Positions 1 through 10,525 of a stretch of DNA of 64,000 nucleotides are shown one piece after another; positions within the stretch are counted from its first letter, which is position 1, and each line of letters begins with the position of its first letter. A model generated the notes under the pieces. It was not told the DNA's origin. It was given only the letters and a program-made list of their open reading frames with translations, and ran no database searches. The stretch is taken from NCBI RefSeq assembly GCF_052324685.1, contig NC_135223.1, positions 22,757,369 to 22,821,368 on the forward strand, read 5' to 3'. The stretch comes from Brachyhypopomus gauderio (taxonomy: Eukaryota; Chordata; Actinopteri; Gymnotiformes; Hypopomidae). A program made the translations under genes and the position numbers.

Positions 1-273
1 ACAAACTAAAGTAGCAGATGGAATGCTGAGTGTAAATCTACTCATTTTACACTCTATTCAATCTAGTCAAATATTTAGCAAGTTCTTAATCTAAGTGGAA
101 CTAAAGTCAGTGTATACTAAGTTGACTATATTGTCTAATATTGCATATACTTTCTTCAACACTTGTTAGGGTATTTTCTCATTTACGTTACATTTTGTCT
201 ACTAATCTTGCAGTTAGTTAAGCCAAAGAGTGAATGCAGTTGTAAACATGAGTGGTTGTTTTGTCTGACACGA

Positions 274-279
274 TATAAA
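274..279 (+). promoter_or_regulatory. TATA-like box of receptor copy 1
   Basis: TATAAA lies in the context acacgaTATAAAcagtca, 153 bp before the chosen start codon. The same block is kept in copies 2 and 3 (28558-28563 and 40188-40193, each 157 bp upstream), although neighbouring intron sequence has drifted. Promoter function is inferred; no transcript evidence is available. Confidence 0.5.
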
Positions 280-426
280 CAGTCAGACGAGGTGGGTTGG
301 AGTGGAAAAAAAAATAATTGCACAGCACTGACCTTTTGAGAAACACACCCCAGGAAGCATCCAGAGCCTCAGCCATTGTGTGGTATTTGTGCTTTGTGTT
401 TGACTGTTAAACAGACTGCTTTAAAT

Positions 427-3400
427 ATGACAAGAGTCCTCTACTTTATGTTGTTCTTACCTACTATCAAAATGTATTCAGCTGACTCAGTGACAGGTAA
501 GAAACACTTCATAAAACCCATCGCTGAGATTCCATCTTTAATTCTACTTCAAATCAAACCATAAGTGCTGACACGTCATGTTGAATTGCAGTTAACATGG
601 GATAGAGCTAATGAATCATACAGCTTAATATGAATATATTGTTCTATGCACATTTCCATAATTATAGCTAATAATCAAGATAATTATTCTATTTCAAGTG
701 ACTTGAGAGTCTGTCGAGAATGATAAAGTATAAGTTAACCTTTCCCTTTTTAAAATGTCCTTTGTTATTGAAATTCAAAGGTTCAGTTCATTCTGTTGAA
801 CAAATTCACATGGTATTTAATACTATATATTTTAACATACTTTTCTAGAGGATTTAGGAGGAGGATTTCGTTAGACAAACAATCTCACAGTGGATTCCTT
901 TCTGTGAACATGATAACAAAACCCTATATTTCCAGATTTGCACAATATTTTAACTAAAGCATTTGACAAGGTTATATTAGAAATACAGTGAATGTCCTGA
1001 TTTTTCAATAAAAATTCTTAAGTGATACTTTATCAGAATATAAAAATAATTGGTTTTTAGCATTTATCATTTTGTGTACATTGTGTACATGTACATAATC
1101 ATTATATTTCAAGTGACATTCAAGTACATTTATTTATGTCTTAGGATACAAAAACAATATTTTCGTATAACAATATTTTCTCCAATTTCGAAAGTTCAGA
1201 TTTGAAGAAATATTATTATAAGTTGTGACAGGCCAGGCATGCAAAATAAAAAGGAAGTAATCATGCCAGTCTCAGGGGAAAAGGAGGAATATAATAGAAA
1301 TAGAATAATAACACAATATCCGTGACATGACCCAAATTAAGGAAACAATAACCAGCAGTCAACTGGTACAAATACAAGACATATGGAGGCAGACAAATTA
1401 CCTAATGGGCCCGCCAACTTGAGGGATGAACACAACGCAACAACAGCAGGACCACATAAACTACTGCCACTGTGGACAGAGGCGGCCGGCATGGGGCCCC
1501 CGTATTGTGACAGAAGAATTATTATTTCTGGTTGAATGTCAAACAAAACTTGTACCATGGCTTCCTTTTAATAACTGTTCATGTGTACTAGCAATGTTTA
1601 TTAGAACTTCAACACTGATTTTTATTTTTAAAACTTAAAAAAAGGCATTTCAATCAGAATATAAATGTTTATACCTATTGTAAGGCATCTTTTTTGTTTT
1701 ACTTTTTTCTTCATTGTCTGTAGGCTCTGTCAAACTTGTGCCATTTGGAAGCACAATTACTATACCTTGTGATGTTTATGCTGATAACCTAACTGCCAGA
1801 TGGATGTACAAAAGAGAAGATGACTTTGAATCTCTTGTTCAGAAAGCTAAAACCTTAACTTATTACAATGTACTGATGAAACAGCATGGGACAACGGTTC
1901 TCAACAACTTTGCTTTACAAATCAATCACTTCTCCGATCTCAATGAAGGGATATATTATTGTCAAGTCTGCACACAGCAATGTACTGACAGTAAACAAAT
2001 ATCCTTGATAACTCAATATGGTAAGTAGAACTCAATCTTGAAAGGTGTTCTATAAGATCAGGTGATAATTATGCTTTTAGAGAAATTATGCACTGACCAT
2101 TTATTTTATTTGCAGACACATTTTGTCCATCAGTGAAAAGCCCATTCATAATTAAAGGTGATAGTTTTAACTATAGTTGTCTCCGTGATATGGGTCTGAA
2201 GTTAAACTGGAAATTTAAAGCATATGGCCAAAACACTGACACTCCTGTAAAACGTGATCTGACAAACGCAAGTTTCTTATTCATCTTGGATGTTCAGCCA
2301 TCTGCTGCAGGTGAGTATACCTGCTGGAGAGAGACATCCACTGGGCAACAGCACAAAGTTTGCTCCGTGCTTCTGTGTGTACTTACTGGTAAGCATCATT
2401 ATCACCTTATACACTGCCAAATATCATTTATGAATTCAGAATTTGGCAAAATGAATGATTTTTGTTTAGAATATTAAGAAATACATATTCTGGTTAGAGG
2501 CAATTTGTTTATGCAAATAAGCATGAACGTCTTTTTTAGAGTAATGAAATATACATTTATGTAGTATAGTCTCATTATTTTGTTGTGGATTACAATTTTC
2601 ATTATTTACAACTGAACGTGTTCCACATTCTAATTACCTTTGACTTTACATGAATGTTTTTTACTTAAATCATAAATGCATTAGACTTTTCTCAAAATAC
2701 TTAAATTAGATCCGTTTTTACGATGACCAAGCCTTAATTTCATCCTACAGATACTCAACTGTATCGAATATCATAGTACTGTTTAAAATTTGTGACGTTA
2801 TCCTTTCAAATACATTAGTATTTAATGTGAAACTATGTGATGTCAGGTCTTAAATTTGCATAATTGTGATTATATTGTCATTTTAGCACATTCCTGCAAA
2901 TGTTGATCAAACTTCAGTGCTTTCAAAATAACACAACTGCTTGTAACGGGGGAACAGAGGTGGCCGAAGGCGAGGGTTGCATTGAATAGTCTTTATTCTC
3001 CATTCACAACGGAAACAAAAACAGCCAAACTGAAACCACTGCAAAGCAGCAAAATCGAATAGCATCCACTCTACTAGCACTGACACAGGGAGACGGTCCA
3101 GAGTAGAGCTCCAGCGGGGCAATGTGAAGCACTGGACCTAACGACCTGCGGGAATAAATAGGTGCACAACATAAACAGGGACAGGTGCTAGTAATTGTGA
3201 CACGAGCGAACTGTGACACGAGCCCTCTGGTGGCGGGCCGGCCTCCCCACCGTGACACTGTTAAAATAGTATTTTTGGGGGGAATTAACTATAGAAATTG
3301 TTAACATAACTTTAATCAAAGATGAATGTCACTTTTTAAGTGCAAAATTATGTGCCACCAGTTTCTCAGTTACTAGCTATCCTAACTATAACTATCATTA

Positions 3401-6058
3401 TTCATTTTTGTGATTGGGTAGTTCAATCAGCATGGCAAAATAAATGATGTTTATATCTGAAGTCCATTTTTATGTCTCAATTCTGCTATTACATCAATTT
3501 TCCTTATTCAGCAGAATTCACAGGACTCACTGTAAAAAAAAAAGAAAGGGGGGGGGGGGTTACATAGCTTTAAAAAAAAGAGTAATCTGTTTGGATGGAT
3601 ATTTCTGAGCTTTAACTTTCTGTGTAAAGTAAGTCAATTTATGTCCCTGACTCTATACCTAAATAAATTACCATAGGATAACTAAAATCACAAGTACATA
3701 CCTCAAACAACTTAACATTTCTTTTGACCATCAAAGCAATAGGCTATGTAGAATGGCCCTATTCAGTGTAAGCTGCAAAACAAGCAGTTTGAAATAAGGA
3801 GACGGACAGCTAGAGAGGAGCAGGGGGGGGGCTCTAAGGAAGAGTAGCAAAGGTGGGGGCAGATATCGAAACTTAGAGAAGAATCGAAACTTAGAGATGA
3901 GGTATGAAAGGGAGGACATCGCCCAGCACGGGGGACGTTTTGCTCGGACGCTGCTGAGATCCACTTGGGTTAGGTAGACTTCTAGGCAACTAGCACCAGT
4001 GCACTGGAGAGTTTGTACCACGTATACTTTGGCTATTTTGTACTCATTTATATTTCATATAAATTGATCTAAAAGAACTTTTGGTGTTAAGACTTTGCTT
4101 GGGTAACTCAGTCAAAACCAGTCGGTTCATTGGGGCAGTGTTGGGGCCTATCTGGGTCAAGAAAAAATATCCCAACAATAGTAAATTAGCTCTATAGTAT
4201 TTTAGCTAGCTAGCCAAGTTGGCTAATTAGCAAACAGGATTTTTAAAACTACAAGTATCCATTGCATATTTCAATAAATTTGTGCATGAGCACCACAAAC
4301 CACAGCATTTATCAACTGTAATGATGATATGAGCTAAACAGAAAGCTAACTGTGAGCTAATATTAGCTAGCTAGCTACTTCACTATAACCATTTCAAAAG
4401 CAAATTGTTAGCTATGGATTACGATGAAGCAAATATATTAGATTTTGTTAGATAATATTACATTAGATTAGATGATACCGAAATTAGTTCTTCCAAATCC
4501 GAGCTGATTGTTGAAATATGTGGAGTTCTCAACAATGGTGGTAATGTTGCATAGTGCCTCACTGGCAATAAGAACTGAACAGAAAAAAACATGTATCAAC
4601 TCAATTCCCTCTTGCTGCTCTGAATTATAGAAAAAAATAAGTAAATTGTTACAAGATTGTTGAATTTGCTTATAATTTAATTCAATAAACTCAAAAGGTC
4701 TAGGAAAAACTATATTTTTACTCTATTTTGGTGTTGTGACAGGCAGGGGGTGCGGAATAAAATGTAAGCAATCATGCCAAGTCTTAGGGAAAAAGGAGGG
4801 TTTAATCAATAAAGTGTGCAAACCAAAAAACCGTGACTCAATCCGAATTAAGGATATAATAACCAGCAGTCAACTGGTACCAAGACAAGACATATATATA
4901 GACAAACGACCATCAGGTGAGGCGGATCATAGACCCCGCCCACCTGAGAGACAAACACAATGCAACAAAAACAGGACAACTGCCACTGTGGACGGCTCGA
5001 CCGGCAGGGGGCCCACCATACTGTGACAGGTGTTTTTAAATAGCTACAGAATCATTAAAAAGTCAGAATCAATAAAAATATTTCAATATATCTTCAGTGT
5101 CTCTGTGAGAGGTACAGTTGTATGATGCTTTTCACAGTCACAGATATGGAGCTGAGTGATTCACCCCAGATTTGTACTGTTCACTGTGACATGGACATTG
5201 ATGCAGCAAAGGGAAGCCCAGTAATTTATGTGATGAATCAATGGAAAATCTCAGTTACTGGGACTGTAAACAATTCAAAGCACTCTGTGAACTGCAGCTT
5301 GCATCATAACAATATGGAGACTAACAGATCTAGTTTTGAGAAGGCCCATGTTACAATGCAATCAGGTAATTACTCTTGGTAATTAATGCCTTTTAATGAA
5401 ATCACCTAATGGACATAATCTGATGTATCATATCTGAGGTCTTTTTTAATCTAATGGATTTTAGTCAAAATGTATGATTTATTTATTGAGCTGTATTGCA
5501 TTTCATTAAATTTCAGATATCACTGCAGGCATTACAGTGGATGATGCATACAGCACCCATTCACAAAAGGCTATATTCATATACATGTTTACAGCTGTTT
5601 TCATCCTCATTTTTATAGTTATCACATGTTTATGGGTGTTACAACAAAGAGCAAATGCAGGTGAGAGGAACATGATATTATTCAAAACATTTATGTTGGT
5701 TTGTATGTGTATGCAAAATTATTTTTTATTGTTTTACAGACAAGAATTTAAGCATGCATCAAAAAACAACCAGGTGTTCAGAGGTAATTATATTATACTA
5801 TATAGTCTGTATAATATTGCTTTTGAATCCAAATCCAATTTTCTGTATCCAAATATAAAATGATCAGAGCTTTGAAAACATTCTTTACCTTTAACACTAA
5901 GACACCTTTTTTACTTTTGCTTGTTCTTATCTGTAAAGGGTGAAAATGAGTCTCAGTTGATTTATTCTACTCTGGAAGTTATAAGATATCAACATCTAAA
6001 TGTCATAACACCTGAAAATGAATGTGTGTACAGTCAAGTTAAAGCACAGGAACCATAA
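427..6058 (+). CDS. ITIM-bearing Ig-superfamily receptor, copy 1 (7 exons)
   Basis: Type I membrane receptor read from seven exons: 427-496, 1724-2020, 2116-2388, 5138-5365, 5517-5660, 5740-5783 and 5939-6058. All introns are GT/AG and the frame is kept (phase 1 throughout, phase 0 into exon 7), giving 391 residues. ATG 427 is preferred because the signal-peptide core VLYFMLFLPTI follows it directly. Exon 2 is a V-like Ig domain (residues 24-123; ITIPC, RWMY, GIYYC). Exon 3 is a second Ig domain (YSC, LNWKF, EYTCW). Exon 4 (214-290) is a Cys-containing domain I cannot classify. The transmembrane helix (about 308-331) has no charged residue. The tail has an ITIM, LIYSTL (Tyr361), and a weaker CVYSQV (Tyr383). 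ITIMs generally recruit SH2 phosphatases, so an inhibitory leukocyte receptor is inferred. Ligand and family name are unknown. Introns carry three solo LTRs absent from the other copies. Confidence 0.82.
1224..1512 (-). mobile_element. Solo LTR, family A (intron 1 of receptor copy 1)
   Basis: Starts TGTGACAGGC and ends TTGTGACA on the plus strand, with the family-A core (ccagcagtcaactggtac; acaagacatat). Units 2 and 3 lack it at the matching place. Orientation is minus, by analogy with the complete copy at 7446-9486. No clean target-site duplication is left, which suggests an older insertion. Confidence 0.75.
2942..3257 (-). mobile_element. Solo LTR, family B (intron 3 of receptor copy 1)
   Basis: 316 bp, starting TGTAACGGGG and ending CACCGTGACA. 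A minus-strand AATAAA lies in tctttattctcc. It is flanked by ctgct and ctgtt, a 4-of-5 target duplication. Units 2 and 3 have an uninterrupted site here. It shares the block ccctctggtggcgggc with 25913-26286. Confidence 0.72.
3535..4175. repeat. Unclassified unit-1-specific insertion in intron 3
   Basis: Sequence with no counterpart in units 2 and 3, where the flanking receptor intron is continuous. It contains A and G homopolymer runs near 3531-3560, a G run near 3824-3832 and the nearly repeated phrase atcgaaacttagaga at about 3868 and 3884. No coding match, terminal repeat or target duplication is recognised. The edges are approximate. Confidence 0.4.
4735..5028 (-). mobile_element. Solo LTR, family A, with 5-bp target duplication
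   Basis: 294 bp, plus-strand ends TGTGACAGGC and ACTGTGACA. The target duplication is ggtgt at 4730-4734 and 5029-5033. The empty site is preserved in units 2 and 3 as ttttggtgtttttacatag (near 34548 and 44240), so the bounds are exact. It sits 110 bp before exon 4 of receptor copy 1. Confidence 0.9.
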
Positions 6059-6290
6059 GACGATTTCTGCATTTTAAGAAGACATTATTGTTAAAAATGT
6101 TATTTATTATTTGTGGGTTGAGTCTGTATTCATAAAACCAAAAAGCAATTCTTAGCATTGTTGTACCAGTGTTGTAGACTAACTAATTTCAGGGATGAGC
6201 AAAAATTCTAAATTAAATTGCCTTGTAAAATGAACTTGACAAGCACATTTCAAGTCTGCATCAGTTTTAGTTTATTTACCAGAATTTTGC

Positions 6291-6296
6291 AATAAA
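6291..6296 (+). other. Polyadenylation signal of receptor copy 1
   Basis: AATAAA in the context ttttgcAATAAAtc, 233 bp after the stop codon. It is retained in unit 2 (36101-36106). In unit 3 the same position reads aacata. Confidence 0.55.
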
Positions 6297-6768
6297 TCAA
6301 ATATGTAAACAGTCTGTCCTTGGATTTTTTATGTTTAATTTAAAGGAAAAATTTGAAAGCAACTCAGGATTAATGCAAAAGGGAAAAAGATTTTTGCAGC
6401 CTAAATGGTACAGATATATGATACACATATCTAATAATTTGGCTGCTAAACCTGTACATTTTGTAGTACATATCAATAAATGGGGGTATAATACAACATT
6501 CAGAATTGTTAAGTGGTAAAATCTCATACACTAAACACTTAGTATTTTCTATTTTATATAAGCAAAAAGTAAAAACTCCTTTGTATAATTATTCTATGAA
6601 CCCATGAGTGATTTAGATCAATGAAGACCCCTGAGACACTGAAACCACTTTGCAGTCTGTGGTTTTGCTGCTCGCACCATTGATACCTTGTTGAGGTATA
6701 CCAAAGCAACTTCAGCCATGTCTGACAGCATCTTTGACATGCCACACATTCTCAAGTGCTATCTTTAT

Positions 6769-7385
6769 TCCATCCATCCATCCATTTACATCCGCTAATC
6801 TGGTTCCAGGTCACGGGGCAATAGCCTACACAATAGCCCATGTTTTCCTCTCCCTAGCCACCTGAGGTATTCTGAGGCATTCCCAGGACAGCCGAGAGAT
6901 ATAATCTCTCCGGTGTGTCCTTGGTCTTCCCTAGGGTCTGCTCCCAGTTGGACATGCCCAGAACACCTCACCAGGGAGGTGCCCAGGGGGCATCCAGATC
7001 AGATCAACTGGCCCATAGAGAAGCTAGATGGCTGAAATCCTCACCCTATCTCTAAGGGAGAGCCCGGACACCCTGTGGAGGAAACTCATTTCAGCCGCTT
7101 GTATATCTCATTCGTTCAGAACTACCCAGAACTTGTGACCATAAGTGACAGTCAGAATGTAGATTGACCAGTAAATCAAGAGCCTTGCCTTTTGGTTCAG
7201 CTCTCTCTTCCCCACAACAGTTCGGCACAGTGTCCGCAACACTGCAGACGCTGCACTGATACACCTGTCAACCTCCCATTCTATCCATCCCTCACTCATG
7301 AACAAGAACCCAAGATACTTGAACTCCTCCACTTGAGTCAAGGACTCACTCCTGACCCGGAGAGGGCAATCCACCCTTGTCTTAC
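6769..7385 (-). mobile_element. Rex3-like (RTE-clade) LINE, 5'-truncated 3' fragment
   Basis: Minus-strand translation over 7108-7374 matches the C-terminal part of fish RTE/Rex3 reverse transcriptases (phrases such as VEEFKYLGFLF, ISAASAVLRTL, LTYGH seen with changes). The 3' end on the minus strand is a GGAT/GATG-type repeat (6769-6784), typical of Rex3. The coding part is broken by stops and frameshifts. Unit 3 continues through this point (near 47280-47354) without it, so it was inserted in unit 1 only. Confidence 0.8.
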
Positions 7386-7445
7386 ATTTTTATTATAGAC
7401 TCAACTTGAAATATAATACATATTAGATGTACTTTTAAGACATAA

Positions 7446-7734
7446 TGTGACGGGCGGTGTGAGCAACTGAAAAGGAAGCGATCACACCAAGTCTCAGGGA
7501 AAAAGGATGGTTTAATAGAAACTGTGCAAACCAAAACCCGTGCAAAAGATCCAAATTAAGGATATAATGACCAGCGGTCAACTGGTACAAAGACAAGACA
7601 TATATAGGCAAAGAAACGACCCTCAGGTGAGACGGATCATGGGCTCCGCCCACCCGAGGGACGCACATGACGTCACCGAACAACAACAGCCGCTGTGGAC
7701 GGAGGCGGCCGGTAGGGGGCCGCCTCACCGTGAC
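7446..7734 (-). repeat. LTR of the family A element (3' LTR on the minus strand)
   Basis: 289 bp, ends TGTGACGGGC and CACCGTGACA on the plus strand. Read on the minus strand it has TG...CA ends, a TATA-like cctatatatgtc and an ATTAAA polyadenylation-type motif. It retains the GC-rich block gcggccggtagggggccgc near its TGTCA end. Confidence 0.88.
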
Positions 7735-9231
7735 AGACCCCCCCACCAAGCCGCACTCCCCTCCACTGGGTGTGTGGCACACAGGGGCTGCACACAAAAC
7801 ACGAAGGGGCAGGAAGGCAGGGACACGGCAGGGACACACTCCCTGCCATCCGGGAGCTGGAACATAAAACACACAACATTAAACAGCTCACCTCCCCGGG
7901 CGGGACCCTGGACCGACCGGGCCGTTAACAACACAAAACCACGCCCCAGTCGGTCGCAGGGCCCTCACGCCCTAACCGGCCTTCACCCGGTGAGCCCCAC
8001 AGGTGTGAGGACGAGGGGCTACGGCTCCTCTCTCGTCCCTCGTGTATGTGTGTGTGTGCAGGCTACCTCTCCAAGGCATGGCTACTTCACCTCCTGGACC
8101 TACCTCCTCCCAGAGCTGACCCCTGCCTTCTGCTAGGGGTCACCCCAGCCTCCTGGGAAGCCAACCCCTCCCGGGGCCTCTCATCGCAAGGTGGACTCCT
8201 CCACCCAACCCAGGAGCGCCAGAGACCGAGGCCCAGAGCACCCCCGACGCAGGCTAGGGAGCAGCCCCAAGGGCCTCCTGGTCACCCCGGGCAGGAGGGA
8301 GGATCTCCCTCCTCAGCAGGAGCTTTTCAGACCGGAGCCCCATGGTCCGCTAACATCCGGGGGCCCCAGCCCTCTAGGGAGGGGCTCTTCATGACCGGGC
8401 TCTGGTCACCCCACAACACAAGGGGGCTCCTGCCAGGTGGAGACCCCCACAAGGTCCAGGAACACCGCCAAGGAGAAGCACCTGCACAGAGAAGAGAACA
8501 ACACACACACACACACACACACACAACACAAACGCGCCCTACCCTATTCAGGGCCTCCCTCGGGAGCGACGCCCTCCGTGCCACACCCCATGGCACGGGA
8601 CCACAGCCGGTCCCCCCCCAAACACACATTCAAGGGGAGGAGCATGCGTGGAATTACACGCAAACAGATGACAACACGCTAGGACAAAACGCACACGCTA
8701 TTACTAGACAAACAAACAAAAACGGTGCACAAACAGAGACGGGACCTACACATGCGCGCTCGACATAAACACACAGTGACGCGCGCCGCTCAGAGCCGCA
8801 GTCGCTCCCCACATTTAACACAAGATACACGGGGAGCAAGGCGACAGTGATGAGCGGCGACCGCGTCACACACAAAACATGTAACATTAAACACAACGAG
8901 CACGCACACTGATCCACACATCCGTCGACATGAACACACGTTTTAACCAACACAAAACATGAAGAGCCTTTCCAGGGAAGACGCCCTGGTCCTCGCCGTG
9001 CCACAAACACAGACACGGCGGAGCTCTTCAAACAAACTAACAAACAACAGACACGAAGAGTTTTCCCAGGGCAGACAGCCCTGGTCCTCACCGTGCCACA
9101 AACACAACACAAAAGCACGGCGGAACTCTTCACAAAACACCACGCAGACAAACACTTACCACGAGACATGACCACGAACGAAGGAGAAAGAAAAAGAGAC
9201 TCGGCGGCTTCCGAAGGGTGGCTGGTCATTC
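7735..9231 (-). other. Internal non-coding region of the family A element
   Basis: About 1.5 kb of GC-rich sequence. It contains an (AC)n run at about 8502-8525 and a repeated phrase around 8958-9130 (gccctggtcctc...ccgtgccacaaacac occurs twice). Open frames of 240 codons (8046-8768, +) and 277 codons (8654-9487, -) exist, but they have biased composition and no recognisable retroviral-type motif, so I treat the region as non-coding. Confidence 0.65.
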
Positions 9232-9486
9232 TGTGACGGGCGGTGTGAGCAACTGAAAAGGAAGCGATCACGCCAAGTCTCAGGGAAAAAGGATGGTTTA
9301 ATAGAAAGTGTGCAAACCAAAACCCGTGCAAAAGATCCAAATTAAGGATATAATGACCAGCGGTCAACTGGTACAAAGACAAGACATATATAGACAAACA
9401 AACGACCCTCAGGTGAGACGGATCACGGGCTCCGCCCACCTGAGGGACGCACATGACGTCACCAAACAACAACAACAGCCGTGACA
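9232..9486 (-). repeat. LTR of the family A element (5' LTR on the minus strand)
   Basis: 255 bp, otherwise nearly identical to 7446-7734 but missing about 35 bp (the ggaggcggccggtag block) close to its CCGTGACA end. Followed directly by the target duplication cataa. Confidence 0.88.
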
Positions 9487-9535
9487 CATAATATAGAAAA
9501 AACTCCCAAAAATAAACTTTAATACTTATTCTTAT

Positions 9536-9537
<2 letters not shown>

Positions 9538-9587
<50 letters not shown>
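9538..9587. repeat. (TA)n microsatellite, left half
   Basis: About 50 bp of alternating TA. Together with 10383-10460 it appears to be one microsatellite split by the hAT element between them. Confidence 0.9.
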
Positions 9588-9588
<1 letters not shown>

Positions 9589-10379
9589 TGGTGGACCGCT
9601 CGTTAATTTGATACTCTTATCGGGCGATATAAAAAATATCGCCATTAATCTATTCTTAAAGTTGAGTTGGGAACTGGGTCAAAATAGGTAAGCAAACTAT
9701 GATGACTTTCACCTTGATAGTTTAGCTCAGGTGTATTCCTAACCAAATTGCACAGTAGGGGTCGAGAACGAGTTTTCAAACCTGGGAATTACCACCCACA
9801 GCAAATCGCACGTGTGCTTACATGGATGCAGCCAAGAAGTCGCCAGGTTTGCTTCATGGAAAATTCTTTTTTAGGAAGCTTCCTAATGGAGACATTGACA
9901 AGACTAAAGTTGTTTGCACCTTATGCAACGTGGAATTAGTTTATTGTAGGAGTTCTACCAGTCTGAAGTACCATTTAAACGCAAAGCACCCGTTTGGTCA
10001 AGCTATCAACGCTGGGTCATGCACTGATGCAGCCCAGGGGAAGAGTCGCCGCCGCCGAAAACAGGTTAAATGTACTAAATGTTGGCTTACATTTCTAAAC
10101 TCATGTTTAGCAGAATAAACATGTTATCAACCCCTTTTAATGTACAGTATGTAGGCTTACAAATTCATGTTTAACTGACTAAACCGTTGAACACGAGTAG
10201 CCTACATTTTATTGAGCATCTTTTTTTTCTTCAAGTATCAAAGTATTAAGAAACCCTATCTCAAAGACTGACTATTAGTCATTACTTGGGTAGCACGCAT
10301 ATGAGCCATTTTAATCTAGATAAATTTCAAGATTTCAGTGAGATTAATCTAGATTAAAAAAATTTATCTATGCCCACCC

Positions 10380-10382
<3 letters not shown>
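9588..10382 (+). mobile_element. hAT element with BED zinc-finger remnant, inserted in (TA)n
   Basis: The ends are imperfect inverted repeats: tagtggtggac on the left, and ccacccccta-type on the right, reading taggggtgggc in reverse. Alternating TA on both sides is compatible with an 8-bp duplication. A plus-strand frame at 9822-10118 encodes a BED-type zinc finger (VVCTLC ... SLKYHLNAKH) as in hAT transposases, then stops. The catalytic domain is missing, so this is a deleted, non-autonomous copy. Confidence 0.7.

Positions 10383-10460
<78 letters not shown>
10383..10460. repeat. (AT)n microsatellite, right half
   Basis: About 78 bp of uninterrupted AT repeat. Confidence 0.93.
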
Positions 10461-10462
<2 letters not shown>

Positions 10463-10483
10463 TGCTCGTCTTTGTGTACCTTG

Positions 10484-10525
10484 GTCACGCCAAGTCTCAA
10501 GGAAAAGGGATGTTTTAATGAATAA
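10484..10525 (-). mobile_element. Family A LTR fragment, left of a LINE insertion
   Basis: The segment from gtcacgccaagtctcaagg to about aatgaataa matches the family A LTR. Its outer end is gone. The rest of the LTR resumes at about 11674 on the other side of the L2-like LINE. Confidence 0.65.

Larger units (their letters stand above)
7446..9486 (-). mobile_element. Complete non-autonomous LTR retroelement, family A
   Basis: Two LTRs (7446-7734 and 9232-9486) enclose about 1.5 kb, and the whole is flanked by a perfect 5-bp target duplication, cataa (7441-7445 and 9487-9491). On the minus strand a G-rich polypurine tract (ggtggggggg, about 7736-7746) abuts the downstream LTR, which fixes the orientation. 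The interior has no gag, protease, reverse transcriptase or integrase similarity. It is GC-rich and holds a CA microsatellite. It is therefore a LARD/TRIM-like passenger that needs proteins from elsewhere. The 9232-9486 LTR lacks about 35 bp near its TGTCA end compared with its partner. Confidence 0.88.
1..9540 (+). repeat. Segmental duplication unit 1
   Basis: Homologous to units 2 and 3 from the 5' flank of the receptor (1-426 matches 28140-28714) to beyond its 3' end. The 3' flank pieces at 6597-6768, 7385-7440 and 9492-9540 align with 47100-47280, 47354-47400 and 47405-47480 of unit 3. A Rex3-like LINE and a two-LTR element interrupt them in unit 1. It is the most diverged of the three units. 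The left end of the duplication is outside the window. Confidence 0.75.

Noticed and set aside
376-426. Upstream ATG extending receptor copy 1 by 17 residues
   Set aside because: The extension is not hydrophobic in signal-peptide fashion, and the ATG at 427 gives a compact signal peptide conserved in all copies.
8046-8768. 240-codon open frame on the plus strand
   Set aside because: GC-rich, proline and repeat biased, crosses a CA microsatellite and lies antisense inside a non-autonomous LTR element; no domain is recognisable.
8654-9487. 277-codon open frame on the minus strand, starting in the LTR
   Set aside because: Has the orientation of the element and so could in theory be a gag, but its composition (Cys, Val, Leu, Ser runs) and lack of zinc-knuckle or protease motifs argue against coding.
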